DNA of 64,000 nt from Hyphomicrobiales bacterium (GTDB lineage Bacteria > Pseudomonadota > Alphaproteobacteria > Rhizobiales > Rhizobiaceae): the NCBI GenBank assembly GCA_900469965.1, contig UBZP01000016.1:17344-81343 (forward strand). Direction: 5' to 3'. Both the position numbers and the translations under genes were made by a program. A model generated the notes under the pieces. The model made no database searches, was not told the origin of the DNA, and saw nothing but the letters and a program-made list of their open reading frames with translations. Within the stretch, counting starts at the first letter, position 1. Each line of letters starts with the position of its first letter. This document shows, piece after piece, positions 24,212 through 33,123 of the stretch.

Positions 24212-25126
24212 TCAGAGCGCGCCGATCTCCTTGAGCTTGTTCAGCACCAGCTCGTTCGGCTCGCCGGTCGCCGGCAGGCGGTAGTGCTTCTCGAAAGCCC
24301 GGATGGCCTCGCGGGTGCGGGCGCCGGCGACGCCATCGACGGTGATGTCGGCATAGGCGATGTTGCTCAGCCCCTTCTGGATCTTCATCACCAGCGCGCT
24401 CGACGGGCCGGGGCCTGCGGCTTCCGGCGCAGGCGCCGGGGCGGGTGTCGCCTCGGCCTCGGCGGCGCGGATCGTAGCGGCGACCGGATCGATCGCCGTG
24501 CCGGCCTCGCCTGCGCCGTCTTTCTCGAGCGGCCGCTCGGTCGGCAGCACTGCCACCTGTTCGGCCGCACCGGCCGCATCGGCCTCGAGCGCCGCAAGCA
24601 GGCCGGCATCGGGCGCGCCGGTGACGGCAAGCCCGCGCTCCTGCTGGAACCTTGTGATCGCGGCGATCGTCTCGTCCTCCAGGCGCCCGTCCGGATCGCC
24701 GGCATAGAAGCCCTGGCGGGCAAGCTCCGTCTGGATGTCGAGCACCAGCTCGCTCGGCTGGACGGCCGCTTCGCCGGCGCCGTCGGCCCCATCCTCGCCC
24801 TCGCGCCGGATGACGAAGGTGGTGACGTCGGCCGGCTGCTGGCGCAGGGCGGAGAAGCCCAGCGAATTCTGGCCGGAGCGCGTCTTCAGGATCGGCGAAG
24901 GATGGCCGCCCGGCTGGTACCAGAGCGCATTGGCGGCGACGAACGAGAAGACGACGGCAAAGGCGGCGCCGCCGCCGACGATCGAGGGGTGGCGCGCGGC
25001 AAAGGCGCCGAGCGCCAAAAGCGAACGCTGGAGGATGCCCGGTCCGGCCGCCTGGCGCTTGCGCGCGGCGGCGGACCTGCCCTTGCCGGTCCCGCGGTCA
25101 GGCTGTTTTCGCGCGCGTGCCGTCAT
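24212..25126 (-). CDS. Membrane-anchored peptidoglycan-binding domain protein
   Basis: A 304-residue protein with a basic cytoplasmic N terminus, one membrane span at about residues 48-66, and two PG_binding_1 domains in the periplasm: residues about 120-190 (IQTELARQGFYAGDPDGRLED, then AITRFQQERGL) and about 242-304 (ALVMKIQKGLSNIAYADITVDG, then REAIRAFEKHYRLP), linked by an Ala/Pro/Glu-rich stretch. It probably ties the inner membrane to murein. Its start overlaps the end of the upstream histidine kinase by 29 bases, so the two are coupled and may form a wall-sensing unit. Confidence 0.85.
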   Translation of the reverse strand: MTARARKQPDRGTGKGRSAAARKRQAAGPGILQRSLLALGAFAARHPSIVGGGAAFAVVFSFVAANALWYQPGGHPSPILKTRSGQNSLGFSALRQQPADVTTFVIRREGEDGADGAGEAAVQPSELVLDIQTELARQGFYAGDPDGRLEDETIAAITRFQQERGLAVTGAPDAGLLAALEADAAGAAEQVAVLPTERPLEKDGAGEAGTAIDPVAATIRAAEAEATPAPAPAPEAAGPGPSSALVMKIQKGLSNIAYADITVDGVAGARTREAIRAFEKHYRLPATGEPNELVLNKLKEIGAL

Positions 25127-26675
25127 GGCCCCTGCCCCCGTTGGCGTTGGATCCGAAATCCTCCCTCATGGCTGCCGGTATCGCATCGTTTCTTTCGCGG
25201 GGAAACAGCCGCGGCGGAAATTCCCCGGCATTGTCGAAGACGCGCTCGCCCGCCTCGCGGGCGCCCGTTCCGTCGGCCGGCAGGCTGATCGTGATGCGCG
25301 TGCCCTCGCCCGCATCGCTGCGGATGACGAAGGTGCCGCCGTGCAGGGCGACGAGCCCCTTGACCAGCGACAGGCCGAGGCCGGTGCCCTCGTACTTGCG
25401 GGTATATTCGTTCTGGACCTGGACGAAGGGCTGGCCGATCACGTCGAGCTTCTCGGCGGGAATGCCGATGCCGGTGTCGCTCACCGTGATCACGAGGTCG
25501 CGGCCCTTGCGTGCGGCGTCGATCATGACCATGCCGCCCTTGTCGGTGAACTTCACCGCGTTGCCGACGAGGTTGATCAGGATCTGCTGCAGCGCGCGCT
25601 GGTCGGCGATCGCCTCGCCGACATCGCAGGGCACGCGGCTCGACAGCTTGACGCCCTTCTGGCGCGCCTGCAGCGCCAGCATCTGCTCGCAGGCCTTGAT
25701 GCTGTCGGCGACCGAGAACGGCTCGAGGACCAGCTCGTAGCGGCCGGCCTCGATCTTGCTGACGTCGAGCATGGTGTTGACGACCGACAGCAGGTGGCCG
25801 CCGGACTGGTGGATCAGGGCCACGTATTCGCGCTGGCGATCGTTCTCCAGCTTGCCGAAGTACTCGCCGGCCAGGATGTCGGAGAAGCCGAGGATGGCGT
25901 TCAGCGGCGTGCGCAGCTCGTGGCTGACGGCGGCGAGGAAGCGGGTCTTGGCGTCGTTGGCGGATTCGGCGGCGGCCGTCTTGCGGGCGCTGTCGTGGCG
26001 CAGCTCGGCCTCGTGCGAGATGTCGCGCGACTGGGCGAGGATCGAGGCGAGCAGGCCGGAGGCGTCGCGCACCGCCGTCAGCTCGACGCGGACATGCAGG
26101 AACTGCGGCCCGCCGTCGCCCGGCTGGCGCTGCTCCAGGCGGAGGTCGACGCCGACATGCGCCTGGCCCTGGCGCAGGCGGTCGATCGCCTGCAGGAAGC
26201 CGAGCCGGTCGGAGACGTGGATCTGGTCGATGAAGCCGCGCCCGAGCGGATTGCGCATGGAGCGGAGGAACGTGTCCCGGTCGCGGCCGTGGACCGCGGT
26301 GACGTGGCCGCGCGGATCGTGCAGCGTGACGAGGCCGGCAAAGAGATCGTAGCAGGCGGCCGGATCGGGCCCGGCGGCAGCGGTCGCAGGCGCGGCCGCC
26401 GGTTTGCCGGTGCGGCGGCGCGACAGCGCCGAGGAGGCCGCCGTCGCCAGAAGCCCGCCGGAGGCCGCAAGCGCAGCACCGGCCGGAAGTGCCGCCGAGA
26501 CGGGCATGACGGTGGAGAGCGCCAGCGGCAGAAGCGGGAGGGCGACCACCGAGGAGAGCAGGATCGTGCGCAGGCGAGCGGGCGCTGCGACGCCGTCGCC
26601 GGGGGCCCATGCCTCACCGGTAACGGCGGCCGCGAAGGCTGCCATCCTGTCAGCGATGTCACTCAAGAGACGCAC
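25098..26675 (-). CDS. PAS-containing sensor histidine kinase
   Basis: A 525-residue membrane-bound histidine kinase. Two hydrophobic segments lie at about 37-60 and 62-82, a PAS-like domain at about 105-220, the HisKA dimerisation helix with phosphorylated His252 (AAVSHELRTPLNAILGFSD), and an HATPase domain with N box (QQILINLVGNAVKFTD), G1 (DTGIGIPAEK) and G2 (GTGLGLSLVKGLV). No receiver domain or response regulator is adjacent, so its partner is elsewhere. The architecture resembles PleC/DivJ/PdhS-type cell-cycle kinases of alphaproteobacteria, but I cannot assign a name. Coupled to the peptidoglycan-binding protein downstream. Confidence 0.9.
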   Translation of the reverse strand: MRLLSDIADRMAAFAAAVTGEAWAPGDGVAAPARLRTILLSSVVALPLLPLALSTVMPVSAALPAGAALAASGGLLATAASSALSRRRTGKPAAAPATAAAGPDPAACYDLFAGLVTLHDPRGHVTAVHGRDRDTFLRSMRNPLGRGFIDQIHVSDRLGFLQAIDRLRQGQAHVGVDLRLEQRQPGDGGPQFLHVRVELTAVRDASGLLASILAQSRDISHEAELRHDSARKTAAAESANDAKTRFLAAVSHELRTPLNAILGFSDILAGEYFGKLENDRQREYVALIHQSGGHLLSVVNTMLDVSKIEAGRYELVLEPFSVADSIKACEQMLALQARQKGVKLSSRVPCDVGEAIADQRALQQILINLVGNAVKFTDKGGMVMIDAARKGRDLVITVSDTGIGIPAEKLDVIGQPFVQVQNEYTRKYEGTGLGLSLVKGLVALHGGTFVIRSDAGEGTRITISLPADGTGAREAGERVFDNAGEFPPRLFPRERNDAIPAAMREDFGSNANGGRGHDGTRAKTA

Positions 26676-27205
26676 GCAATACCCTGCCGTCGGTTATTCT
26701 TTTATGTGGCCGCAGAATCGCACCGGCGACTTATAAAAGGATAAACAGGCGGGTTCGGAAATGGGTCAAATCGGCCCATTCCGGGCGTTTCGGAGCGATC
26801 CGGACGGCATTTGAATTTCGTGGTTAATGGCGGGTAAGCGCCTCAAAATGCGGCATTTTTTCGTTCGCGTTAACCTCTCGGGCAGAGGTGGCCCAAGGGG
26901 AATCCCCAACTTTCCGGGGCTTGGTCCGGGGGGCGGCTGCCTTGATGCTTAACGCCAACCGCTAGAATTTGCGATAAATGCGCGGCGACGGCGATTGCTT
27001 CAAATTTTATGCAATTTTGAGGAAAAGCCGAGCGATTCCCGCAAAGGGCCATTTTCCTGTATCCCCTATCGTCGCATCAACGGCTCCGAACCTTTAAGCA
27101 GGACGGGGGTTCAACAGGCGGCAGCGGCCGACAAGAGCCGCGCCGGGAAACAGGGGCATGGTCCGGTCCGCCGGGCATGCACCGTCAACGAGGATGGGCA
27201 AGGCG
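26676..27205. other. Intergenic region between divergent genes
   Basis: No gene is seen. The sequence is A+T-richer near 26690-26750 and 26810-26880 and contains several TTAA half-sites. Around 26889-26932 CCAAG and CTTGG enclose a GGGGAATCCCC dyad, so a structured RNA or terminator-like fold is possible. Promoters for the kinase (minus) and the DUF5330 gene (plus) must lie here. Confidence 0.4.
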
Positions 27206-27673
27206 ATGTGGTTTCTGATCAAGGGAGCGTTCTGGTTCTCGCTTGTGCTGGTGCTTCTGCCGCTGTTCGACACCGACGCGACGCAGAAGCTGGAACGGGG
27301 GCCGGCGGTCGAGCTCGGCGATACCGTGAGCGCGGCCAGCGAGGCGATCACCTATCTTTCGGCCATGTGCCTGGAGAAGCCCGAGGTCTGCGAGAAGGGC
27401 GCCGAAGCCTTCGTGGCGCTCGGCCACCGGGCCCGCGAGGGCGCGCATGTCGCCTACAAGCTGCTCGATTCCCAGTTCGCCGATCCGACCGAACAGGCCG
27501 CGCTCGGCCAGCCGCTGCCGGAACCGGCGGCCGCCGTGGGCGCTGACGACGCCTCCGCGGATGCCGACGCCGTCGTCACCGGAACGGTGGCTTCCAGGAC
27601 GGCCGCCTCCGCACAGGCGGAGATGCCGGCTGCGGTCGCCATCCCGACGCGCCGCCCCGATCGGGCCGGCTGA
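27206..27673 (+). CDS. DUF5330 family protein
   Basis: A 155-residue protein starting MWFLIKGAFWFSLVLVLLP, the typical N-terminal membrane anchor of the rhizobial DUF5330 family, followed by conserved AASEAITYLSAMCLEKPEVCEKG and AFVALGHRAREGAHVAYKLL with two cysteines, and a variable Ala-rich tail. It is probably periplasmic and anchored to the inner membrane; its function is unknown. The ATG at 27206 is preferred over one at 27194 since it begins the conserved anchor. A strong terminator follows about 90 bp after the stop. Confidence 0.83.
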   Translation: MWFLIKGAFWFSLVLVLLPLFDTDATQKLERGPAVELGDTVSAASEAITYLSAMCLEKPEVCEKGAEAFVALGHRAREGAHVAYKLLDSQFADPTEQAALGQPLPEPAAAVGADDASADADAVVTGTVASRTAASAQAEMPAAVAIPTRRPDRAG

Positions 27674-27761
27674 GGCCGCCCGACTGCCCGTGCCGTGCCT
27701 GCCTGATCGCCTTTCGACTGCCTGAGTGCCTTTCAGACTGCCCGACTTGTTGCTTTGCAAC

Positions 27762-27802
27762 CGCCGCGAGGACAGCCCATGCCTCGCGGCGTCTTTTTGT
27801 TT
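27762..27802 (+). terminator. Rho-independent terminator
   Basis: A perfect 10-bp stem (CGCCGCGAGG with CCTCGCGGCG) around a 10-base loop is followed directly by TCTTTTTGTTT. It ends the DUF5330 transcript and insulates sufE. Confidence 0.92.
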
Positions 27803-27882
27803 GCGGCAGGCAATGACGGCGACGCGGTTCAAATCCCGGCCCAACTGCACTATATGTCCGGCATAAGCCAATTGGACGCGAC

Positions 27883-28302
27883 ATGACACAGCTTGCCCAG
27901 ATCATCGACGACTTCGCCTTTCTCGACGAGTGGGAGGACCGCTACCGCTATGTGATCGAGCTCGGCAAGGCGCTGCCGGAGCTGTCCGAGGACAAGCGGA
28001 CGGCCGACAACAAGGTGCAGGGCTGCGCCAGCCAGGTCTGGCTCGTGACCCATTCCGACGGCGCGGCGGATCCGGTGCTGACCTTCGAGGGCGATTCGGA
28101 CGCGCATATCGTGCGCGGGCTCGTGGCGATCGTGCTCGCCGTCTATTCCGGCAAGCCGGCCTCCGAGATCGCCCGCACCGACGCGATCGACGTGTTCAAC
28201 AGGATCGGGCTGGTCGAGCACCTGTCGTCGCAGCGCGCCAACGGCCTGCGCTCGATGGTGCGCCGCATCCGCGAGGAGGCGACGGTGCGCGTCGCCGCCT
28301 GA
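27883..28302 (+). CDS. sufE: SufE family sulfur acceptor
   Basis: A 139-residue SufE protein that takes sulfur from a cysteine desulfurase (SufS) as a persulfide and passes it to iron-sulfur cluster assembly. The acceptor is Cys48 in NKVQGCASQVWL, and the fold signatures DFAFLDEWEDRYRYVIELGK and the C-terminal GLRSMVRRI are present. Length is normal. It stands alone here rather than in a suf operon, as is usual in Rhizobiaceae, close to the DUF5330 and MucR genes. Confidence 0.95.
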   Translation: MTQLAQIIDDFAFLDEWEDRYRYVIELGKALPELSEDKRTADNKVQGCASQVWLVTHSDGAADPVLTFEGDSDAHIVRGLVAIVLAVYSGKPASEIARTDAIDVFNRIGLVEHLSSQRANGLRSMVRRIREEATVRVAA

Positions 28303-28366
28303 GGCGGCGCTTCCCGCCCCGCCCCGCCTCCGCATCGGCTCGCATCCCGCGTTCCGGCCACGTCCC

Positions 28367-29209
28367 TCATTCCGGCGGCACCTGCCCTGAAAGACGACCG
28401 GCCATCTCCGGCCGGTAGCCCTCCGCACCCCAGGCGTGGCTGCGTCGTCGCGCCGGCTGCGGCTCGGGGGCGTAGTGGCGGGCGAGCGCCATCAGCGCGG
28501 CGCGCAGCATCAGCTTGGCCGAGCGCGCCGGCCACTGGCGTTCCCGCTCGACCGCCTCCAGCCCCTTGACGAAGCAGCAGACGTCGAGCGCGACGCCGGA
28601 AAGCTCCGGCCCCATCGCCGCGATCGCCCGCTGCAGGCGGCCGCGCGCGGCCACGGCGGTATCGGAGATCTCGCGGGCATGGCCGAGCTCGCCGCCGTTG
28701 CGGCCGGCAAGCCGCGGCTCCCAGTTCATCGTCAGCCGCGGCTGCAGGCCGGCGCGGGTGAAATCGCGGGCCAGACGCTCGCCGGCTGCGATCGCAGCCT
28801 CGGGCAGAAACGGCGCGCCGGCCTTGTCCTTCAGGCGCGCCAGTGCGGCGAGCGGCGACTCCAGCCGGTTGACGCTGACCTCCTCGCGCCCCGTCGCCGT
28901 GACGAGCCCGCAGGCGGCGACGTCGCGGTGCTGGTCGAGAAAGCCGTCGGCGCCCGACAGAAGCCGCCGCAGGTGGCTGCGGGTCTCGGGCGAGGCGCGC
29001 AGCAGACCTGGCTCGCCGATCGCAAGGCCGAGCCGGAGCGCCTCGGCGACCACCGCGCGGCCGACGGTCGCCTGCCGTCCCCCCGACGTTGCGAGCCGCA
29101 GGGGATCATCGCCGGAGACCGTGGCCTCGCCGGCGGCTGCGAGGAAGCGGAGCAGCGCGGCGAGCGGCCGGCCCGCCGCGGCCCTGGACGGCTTTTCCGG
29201 CCTACTCAT
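28367..29209 (-). CDS. DUF6456 domain protein
   Basis: A 280-residue soluble protein whose second half is the DUF6456 domain of Rhizobiales (ESPLAALARLKDKAGAPFL, AAGERLARDFTRAGLQPRLT, then DVCCFVKGLEAVERERQWPARSAK). The N-terminal half is helical and may be a winged-helix-like domain (GGRQATVGRAVVAEALRLGL). Its start overlaps the end of the DnaA-like gene by 8 bases, so the two proteins are made together and probably cooperate in DNA binding or replication/transcription control. Molecular function is not established. Confidence 0.8.
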   Translation of the reverse strand: MSRPEKPSRAAAGRPLAALLRFLAAAGEATVSGDDPLRLATSGGRQATVGRAVVAEALRLGLAIGEPGLLRASPETRSHLRRLLSGADGFLDQHRDVAACGLVTATGREEVSVNRLESPLAALARLKDKAGAPFLPEAAIAAGERLARDFTRAGLQPRLTMNWEPRLAGRNGGELGHAREISDTAVAARGRLQRAIAAMGPELSGVALDVCCFVKGLEAVERERQWPARSAKLMLRAALMALARHYAPEPQPARRRSHAWGAEGYRPEMAGRLSGQVPPE

Positions 29210-29684
29210 GCTCGGCCGCTCCGGCGACGGCGAAGACGGTGAGCGTGATGCGCTCGAGGGTCGCCACGAAGTCGTCGAAGGCGCGGTCGTCGCGCCGGTC
29301 CTCGACCACGTTGCAGGCATGGCTGACCGTGGTCCGGTCGCGGCCGAAGGCGGTGCCGATGTCGGCGAAGGACAGCTGCAGCGCCACATGGCAGACATAC
29401 ATGGCGATCTGGCGGACGTGGGCGGCGAACCGCCGGCTGTTGCGCCGCTGCGGCGGATGGTCGGCTGCAAGCAGCAGAAGCTCGGCGACGAGCTGGCGGA
29501 CGGTGCGGCAGACCGAGCGGGCGGACGGCTCGGCGCGGTGGAACCGGCCCGGCCCGGTGAGGGCCACGGCATGCAGCCGGTCGCTCCGGGCACGCAGCCG
29601 GGCACCGGCCCGGCTGGTCCGGCCCGGCCGGGCGCCGGGGTCGCGGGCGGTAAAAGCGAAGGACGGGAAAGCTGTGCCTGACAT
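29202..29684 (-). CDS. DnaA domain IV-like helix-turn-helix protein
   Basis: A 160-residue protein whose C-terminal about 95 residues match DnaA domain IV, the DnaA-box-binding helix-turn-helix: RRFAAHVRQIAMYVCHVALQ, LSFADIGTAFGRDRTTVSHA. There is no AAA+ ATPase domain, so it cannot initiate replication by itself but could compete for DnaA boxes or act as a regulator. The N-terminal about 60 residues are Arg-rich and probably disordered. AAAGGAG lies nine bases before the ATG at 29684. It is the first gene of a pair with DUF6456. Confidence 0.85.
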   Translation of the reverse strand: MSGTAFPSFAFTARDPGARPGRTSRAGARLRARSDRLHAVALTGPGRFHRAEPSARSVCRTVRQLVAELLLLAADHPPQRRNSRRFAAHVRQIAMYVCHVALQLSFADIGTAFGRDRTTVSHACNVVEDRRDDRAFDDFVATLERITLTVFAVAGAAEHE

Positions 29685-29845
29685 GGGTGTAACTCCTTTG
29701 TAGGAATTTATTCATACACCCTATGCCGGAAACGGGGACGAATGAAAGGCATGCCGGCCATCGTCCGCTGTATTTTCAGCGGAATTTTAGATCGTCATCC
29801 CCAATTTAGGCTTTTCTTCCTATTCAAGCCGAACGCGCCGCAGTG

Positions 29846-30010
29846 ATGAAAATGGATTTTGAGTCCGCTCAAGCCAGCACTGAAACGATCGAGGAAATTC
29901 AAATCACCGAGGACATGATCGAGGCTGGATGGGACCGTATGACCAGAGAATGTCTGGCGTTCCCATATGGCGGGAGGCCGATTTCGGACATCCTAACCAG
30001 CCCTCACTAG
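29846..30010 (+). CDS. Small acidic hypothetical protein (54 residues)
   Basis: An open frame of 54 residues with segments STETIEEIQITEDMIEAGWD and CLAFPYGGRPISDILTS. The ITxxMIEAG pattern is frequent in short proteins of prophages and islands in alphaproteobacteria. Codon use is more A+T-rich than the flanking genes, like the HEPN-like gene it converges on. There is no clear ribosome site (GTGATGAAAATG), so the start is uncertain. Confidence 0.4.
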   Translation: MKMDFESAQASTETIEEIQITEDMIEAGWDRMTRECLAFPYGGRPISDILTSPH

Positions 30011-30023
30011 TCCATGTCCTGTG

Positions 30024-30536
30024 CTAACGAAGGAAATCCCACAGGTTCACGATGAGGGCTTTTGACCGTGTTATGTCGCTGTCGAGTTTTTCGTGGTCGA
30101 TTAGATCCCATAGCGGTTTTTTCCGCCCATCGGTGAAGAATGCGATGCGATACAAACTGTGTGTCCCGTCTTGAGGGATGCCGAACTGGGCGTGCGCGTA
30201 CTTGTTCCTCTCGGAAGCGACCCACCTCATTTCCGCGAGTAAAGCTTGTACTGCTGTTCTCATCCCTGACGGCTGAGTTTTGAGCACTATACGGTCAACT
30301 AGATCCAGGCGAAGGCCTTGGCTTTGGACGGGCGCGAGGATCTCTTGGGCGGCCTCTTGTGATACACGTAGGGTTCTGGCGAGGAGATCACGGGTGCAAA
30401 GTTCCGCCTGTGCGGCATGAGATATAAAAATAGCGATCTTTGCGGCCAGCCCCGGATGCGCTTCCAGGGCGGAAACGCATGTGAGCAAACCGTCATCGCC
30501 CCGAATAATCTTCACCTGATCAAAGGTTTCGTCCAT
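30024..30536 (-). CDS. HEPN-like hypothetical protein
   Basis: A 170-residue soluble, mostly helical protein that I do not recognise as a named family. It contains SERNKYAHAQFG near residue 112, matching the Rx4H motif of HEPN nucleases, and the preceding helix (RTAVQALLAEMRWVA) suits that fold. HEPN proteins cleave RNA and serve as toxins or defence effectors. No MNT nucleotidyltransferase or antitoxin partner is adjacent. Base composition is lower in G+C than the surroundings, suggesting transfer. The N-terminal part (GLLTCVSALEAHPGLAAKIA) may be a partner-sensing domain. Confidence 0.55.
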   Translation of the reverse strand: MDETFDQVKIIRGDDGLLTCVSALEAHPGLAAKIAIFISHAAQAELCTRDLLARTLRVSQEAAQEILAPVQSQGLRLDLVDRIVLKTQPSGMRTAVQALLAEMRWVASERNKYAHAQFGIPQDGTHSLYRIAFFTDGRKKPLWDLIDHEKLDSDITRSKALIVNLWDFLR

Positions 30537-31051
30537 GAGCCGTCCAATGGCTGGGTTTGACCAAGGGTGACAGTTATCGGACTGTCACCCTGCAATTTCC
30601 AGGTTCAAACTGATTAACGCAAGTGGATGTTCATGTTCTGAGCCACTTGTCAGAGACTGTTTTGTGACGCTTCGATGCAGCCTTTAGCTTTGTCAAAGCG
30701 TAGCAGACTTGGTCAATCCGCGGACGCTTGTCGCGAGCCATTTCAAGAATGGCATTTGGCATCTTCATGCCCTTTGTCGCTTGACAACTGCCCAACCCGT
30801 CCCGGCCGTCGTCCCCCGGCGCATGCCGCGGGGCGCGGCTCTGCCCGCGCGTCCCCGAGCGACCGCCGGCGCATACGCGAACGCGATGCGGGCATGGGTG
30901 CCCGCATCGCGCGGAATGAACGTCCGGGAGGAGGACGGCCTCGGCGGCGCTTCGGGCGCCGGGGCCTCGGGGAGGATCGACAGGTTCGACGCGGGCCGAT
31001 GGTCCGGCCTGCGCGCGGTGGGGAGCGAAGCGCGGGCGCCTCGCCGCGGCG
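30537..31051. other. Intergenic region downstream of mucR
   Basis: No reliable gene. A minus-strand frame (30768-30631) could encode a 45-residue basic peptide (MPNAILEMARDKRPRIDQ at its start) but lacks a good ribosome site. The rest, 30800-31050, is very G+C-rich with open frames on both strands and no family likeness. Confidence 0.35.
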
Positions 31052-31489
31052 TCAGCGCTTGCCCTTGCGGCGCTGGCCGAGGCCCATTTCCTTGGCGAGG
31101 CGCGAGCGGGCTTCCGCATAGGCGGGCGCGACCATCGGATAGTCGGCCGGCAGGTCCCACTTCTCGCGGTATTCTTCCGGGGTCATGCCGTAGTGGGTCA
31201 TCAGGTGGCGCTTGAGCGACTTGAACTTCTGTCCGTCCTCAAGGCAGATGATGTAGTCGTTCTGGACCGACTTGCGGATCGGAACGGGCGGCTTCGGCTT
31301 TTCGGCCTGGATCGGCGCCTCGGTGACGACGACGGGCTGCGAGGTGTTGTTCAGGGCCGAATGCACATCGGCGATCAAGGTCGAAAGCTCTGCAACCGGC
31401 ACGACGTGGTTGCTGACATAGGCGGCAACGATATCGGCTGTCAGCTCAACTAGCAAATTGGAACCGTTACCGTCGGTAATCTCAGTCAT
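31052..31489 (-). CDS. mucR: MucR/Ros family zinc-finger transcriptional regulator
   Basis: A 145-residue global regulator of the Ros/MucR family, which in rhizobia and Brucella controls exopolysaccharide synthesis, motility, symbiosis or virulence and binds A+T-rich DNA as a nucleoid-like silencer. The zinc finger is near the C terminus: Cys82 and Asp85 ([15 protein letters not shown]) with His95 and His99 ([17 protein letters not shown]). The N-terminal helices ([20 protein letters not shown]) drive oligomerisation. AGGAG lies six bases upstream of ATG 31489. Its A+T-rich upstream region is a plausible autoregulation target. Confidence 0.95.
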   Translation of the reverse strand: MTEITDGNGSNLLVELTADIVAAYVSNHVVPVAELSTLIADVHSALNNTSQPVVVTEAPIQAEKPKPPVPIRKSVQNDYIICLEDGQKFKSLKRHLMTHYGMTPEEYREKWDLPADYPMVAPAYAEARSRLAKEMGLGQRRKGKR

Positions 31490-31916
31490 CTTCTTCTCCT
31501 GTGGGTCGAACCGCCTCACTCGCCTGCGCGAGGGCGGAACAAACTTCGCTCTCTTGCAAAGCATACCTTTGTTTGGCTGGGTGAATCTGCCCGCGTCCGT
31601 GAAAGGACGCCCCCACGAGGTCAGAATTCACTAGTCGCTAATATTACTTCCGTAACCGGAGCGCCCCTCGGCCTTCCAAACCTTTGTCACAACCGCGCCG
31701 GAAAAAGCGCACTTTAGAATGGTCGCAACTTAGACTGGAGCTCGTCGCGCAAGCAAATTCAACACAGTAGCTTTACTTGGACTGGAATAGCATCGTTTAT
31801 GCCAAAGTCCAATATTATTTTGCCCAAGATCAAATGAATCTTGTACATCCCCCAGTTGGGTGAAAAACCGAGAAAAAATGGCGCTCAGCGGGGCAGTTCA
31901 AGCCCCCGAAATCGCA
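31490..31916. other. A+T-rich mucR upstream region
   Basis: About 430 bases with no gene between mucR and the end of mrpG. The part from 31620 to 31870 is clearly richer in A+T than the surrounding genes and contains many T-A steps, the kind of DNA MucR-type proteins bind. It should hold the mucR promoter; no single convincing -35/-10 pair or terminator was identified. Confidence 0.4.
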
Positions 31917-32255
31917 TCACTTCTTCGTGTGATCGCGCATCTCGTCGCAGGTGGCGTGGCGCGACAGACGATAGCCGGCATGATGCGCGGCCTTGGCAAC
32001 AAGATGGGCGGCCACCGGCGCCGTCAGGATGAAGAAGACGAAGCCGGCGAAGGCGCGGGCGAGGATGGCGAAATCGAAGGCGTGCAGGCCGGCGGCGATC
32101 AGCATCAGGCCGGAGCCGACGGTGCCGGCCTTGGAGGCGGCGTGCATGCGGGTGTAGACGTCCGGCAGGCGGACGACGCCGACGGCGGCGAGCAGGGTGA
32201 AGATGCCGCCACCGACCAGCATCACGGCAACGACGAGCGCGAGCAGGACGGCCAT
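31917..32255 (-). CDS. mrpG: Mrp/Mnh antiporter subunit G
   Basis: A 112-residue membrane protein with three hydrophobic segments, the MnhG/PhaG subunit of the multi-subunit Na+(K+)/H+ antiporter. Recognisable motif: [22 protein letters not shown], invariant in the family. Last gene of a seven-gene operon; its ATG overlaps the mrpF stop by one base. The C terminus [17 protein letters not shown] is variable. Confidence 0.95.
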   Translation of the reverse strand: MAVLLALVVAVMLVGGGIFTLLAAVGVVRLPDVYTRMHAASKAGTVGSGLMLIAAGLHAFDFAILARAFAGFVFFILTAPVAAHLVAKAAHHAGYRLSRHATCDEMRDHTKK

Positions 32256-32647
32256 CAGCGCGCCCTCCCCCGCCGCCTTTGCGGCCGGCCCCTGCGCGTC
32301 TCGGGCGGCCTGCCGTGGCGGCCGGGGGCGGCGGCGAGCGGGTCGCGGTCGTCCTGCGGCATGCCCTGGGTCAGCACGAAGCGGGCGAGCGCCACCGTCG
32401 CCAGGAAACCGACCAGGCCGAGCGAGATGGCGATGTCGATATAGAGGTTGAAGCCGGTCTTGATGGCGATGACGGCGAGGAAGCCGATCGCGATCGCCAC
32501 CAGCATGTCGAGCGCGACGATCCGGTCCGGCAGGGTCGGGCCGTTGACGACGCGCCAGACGGTCAGGAAGAAGGCGACGCACATCAGGAACAGGGCGATC
32601 GCGCAGGCGGCAAGGACGATGGTCTGGGCCAGGGGATCGGCGGTCAT
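32255..32647 (-). CDS. mrpF: Mrp/Mnh antiporter subunit F
   Basis: A 130-residue inner-membrane protein, subunit F (MnhF/PhaF). Three membrane segments are visible in the first 95 residues, with the family block [20 protein letters not shown]. The last about 30 residues are an Arg-rich soluble tail, longer than in many homologues. Overlaps both mrpE and mrpG by one base, indicating translational coupling. Confidence 0.94.
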   Translation of the reverse strand: MTADPLAQTIVLAACAIALFLMCVAFFLTVWRVVNGPTLPDRIVALDMLVAIAIGFLAVIAIKTGFNLYIDIAISLGLVGFLATVALARFVLTQGMPQDDRDPLAAAPGRHGRPPETRRGRPQRRRGRAR

Positions 32648-33123
32648 CAGCGAAGGGCCTCCAGGATCTTGCGTTCGAAGCCGTCGGCGATGTCGCGCCT
32701 GACGGCCGTCGGGTCGGAGCAGTCGAGCGCGTGGACATAGAGGAAGCGGCGGTCGTCGGAGACGTCGACCGACAGGGTGCCGGGCGTCAGCGTGATCATG
32801 TTGGCGAGCAGCGTGATCTCGATGTCGCGGTCCACCTTCAGCGGGAAGGCGAAGATGCCGGGCTTCAGGTCCATCTTCGGGCTGGCGACGAGGACGGCGA
32901 CGCGCCAGGCCGACAGCGCCAGTTCCTTGACGAACAGGATCAGCAGCGACAGCAGCTTCCACGGCCGCACCACCGTGCGGGTGCCCGCGAAATCGCGCCG
33001 GATGATCCAGAGCGCGAAGAGCCCGAGCAGGAAGCCGAGGACGAGGTTGAGCGGCGAGAGGCTGCCGGTGACGGCGGCCCAGACGATCGCGAAGATCAAA
33101 CCGGTAACGATCGCCGCCATCAT
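32647..33123 (-). CDS. mrpE: Mrp/Mnh antiporter subunit E
   Basis: A 158-residue subunit E (MnhE/PhaE) with two N-terminal membrane helices and a cytoplasmic domain. Signature segments are [22 protein letters not shown] sequence, [20 protein letters not shown] and [23 protein letters not shown]. It starts with ATGATG; the first ATG (33123) overlaps the mrpD stop by four bases and was chosen. Subunit E aids assembly of the complex. Confidence 0.94.
   Translation of the reverse strand: MMAAIVTGLIFAIVWAAVTGSLSPLNLVLGFLLGLFALWIIRRDFAGTRTVVRPWKLLSLLILFVKELALSAWRVAVLVASPKMDLKPGIFAFPLKVDRDIEITLLANMITLTPGTLSVDVSDDRRFLYVHALDCSDPTAVRRDIADGFERKILEALR

Noticed and set aside
30631..30768. 45-residue basic frame downstream of mucR
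   Set aside because: No properly spaced ribosome site and no family likeness; might be a gene remnant, but support is too weak to call.
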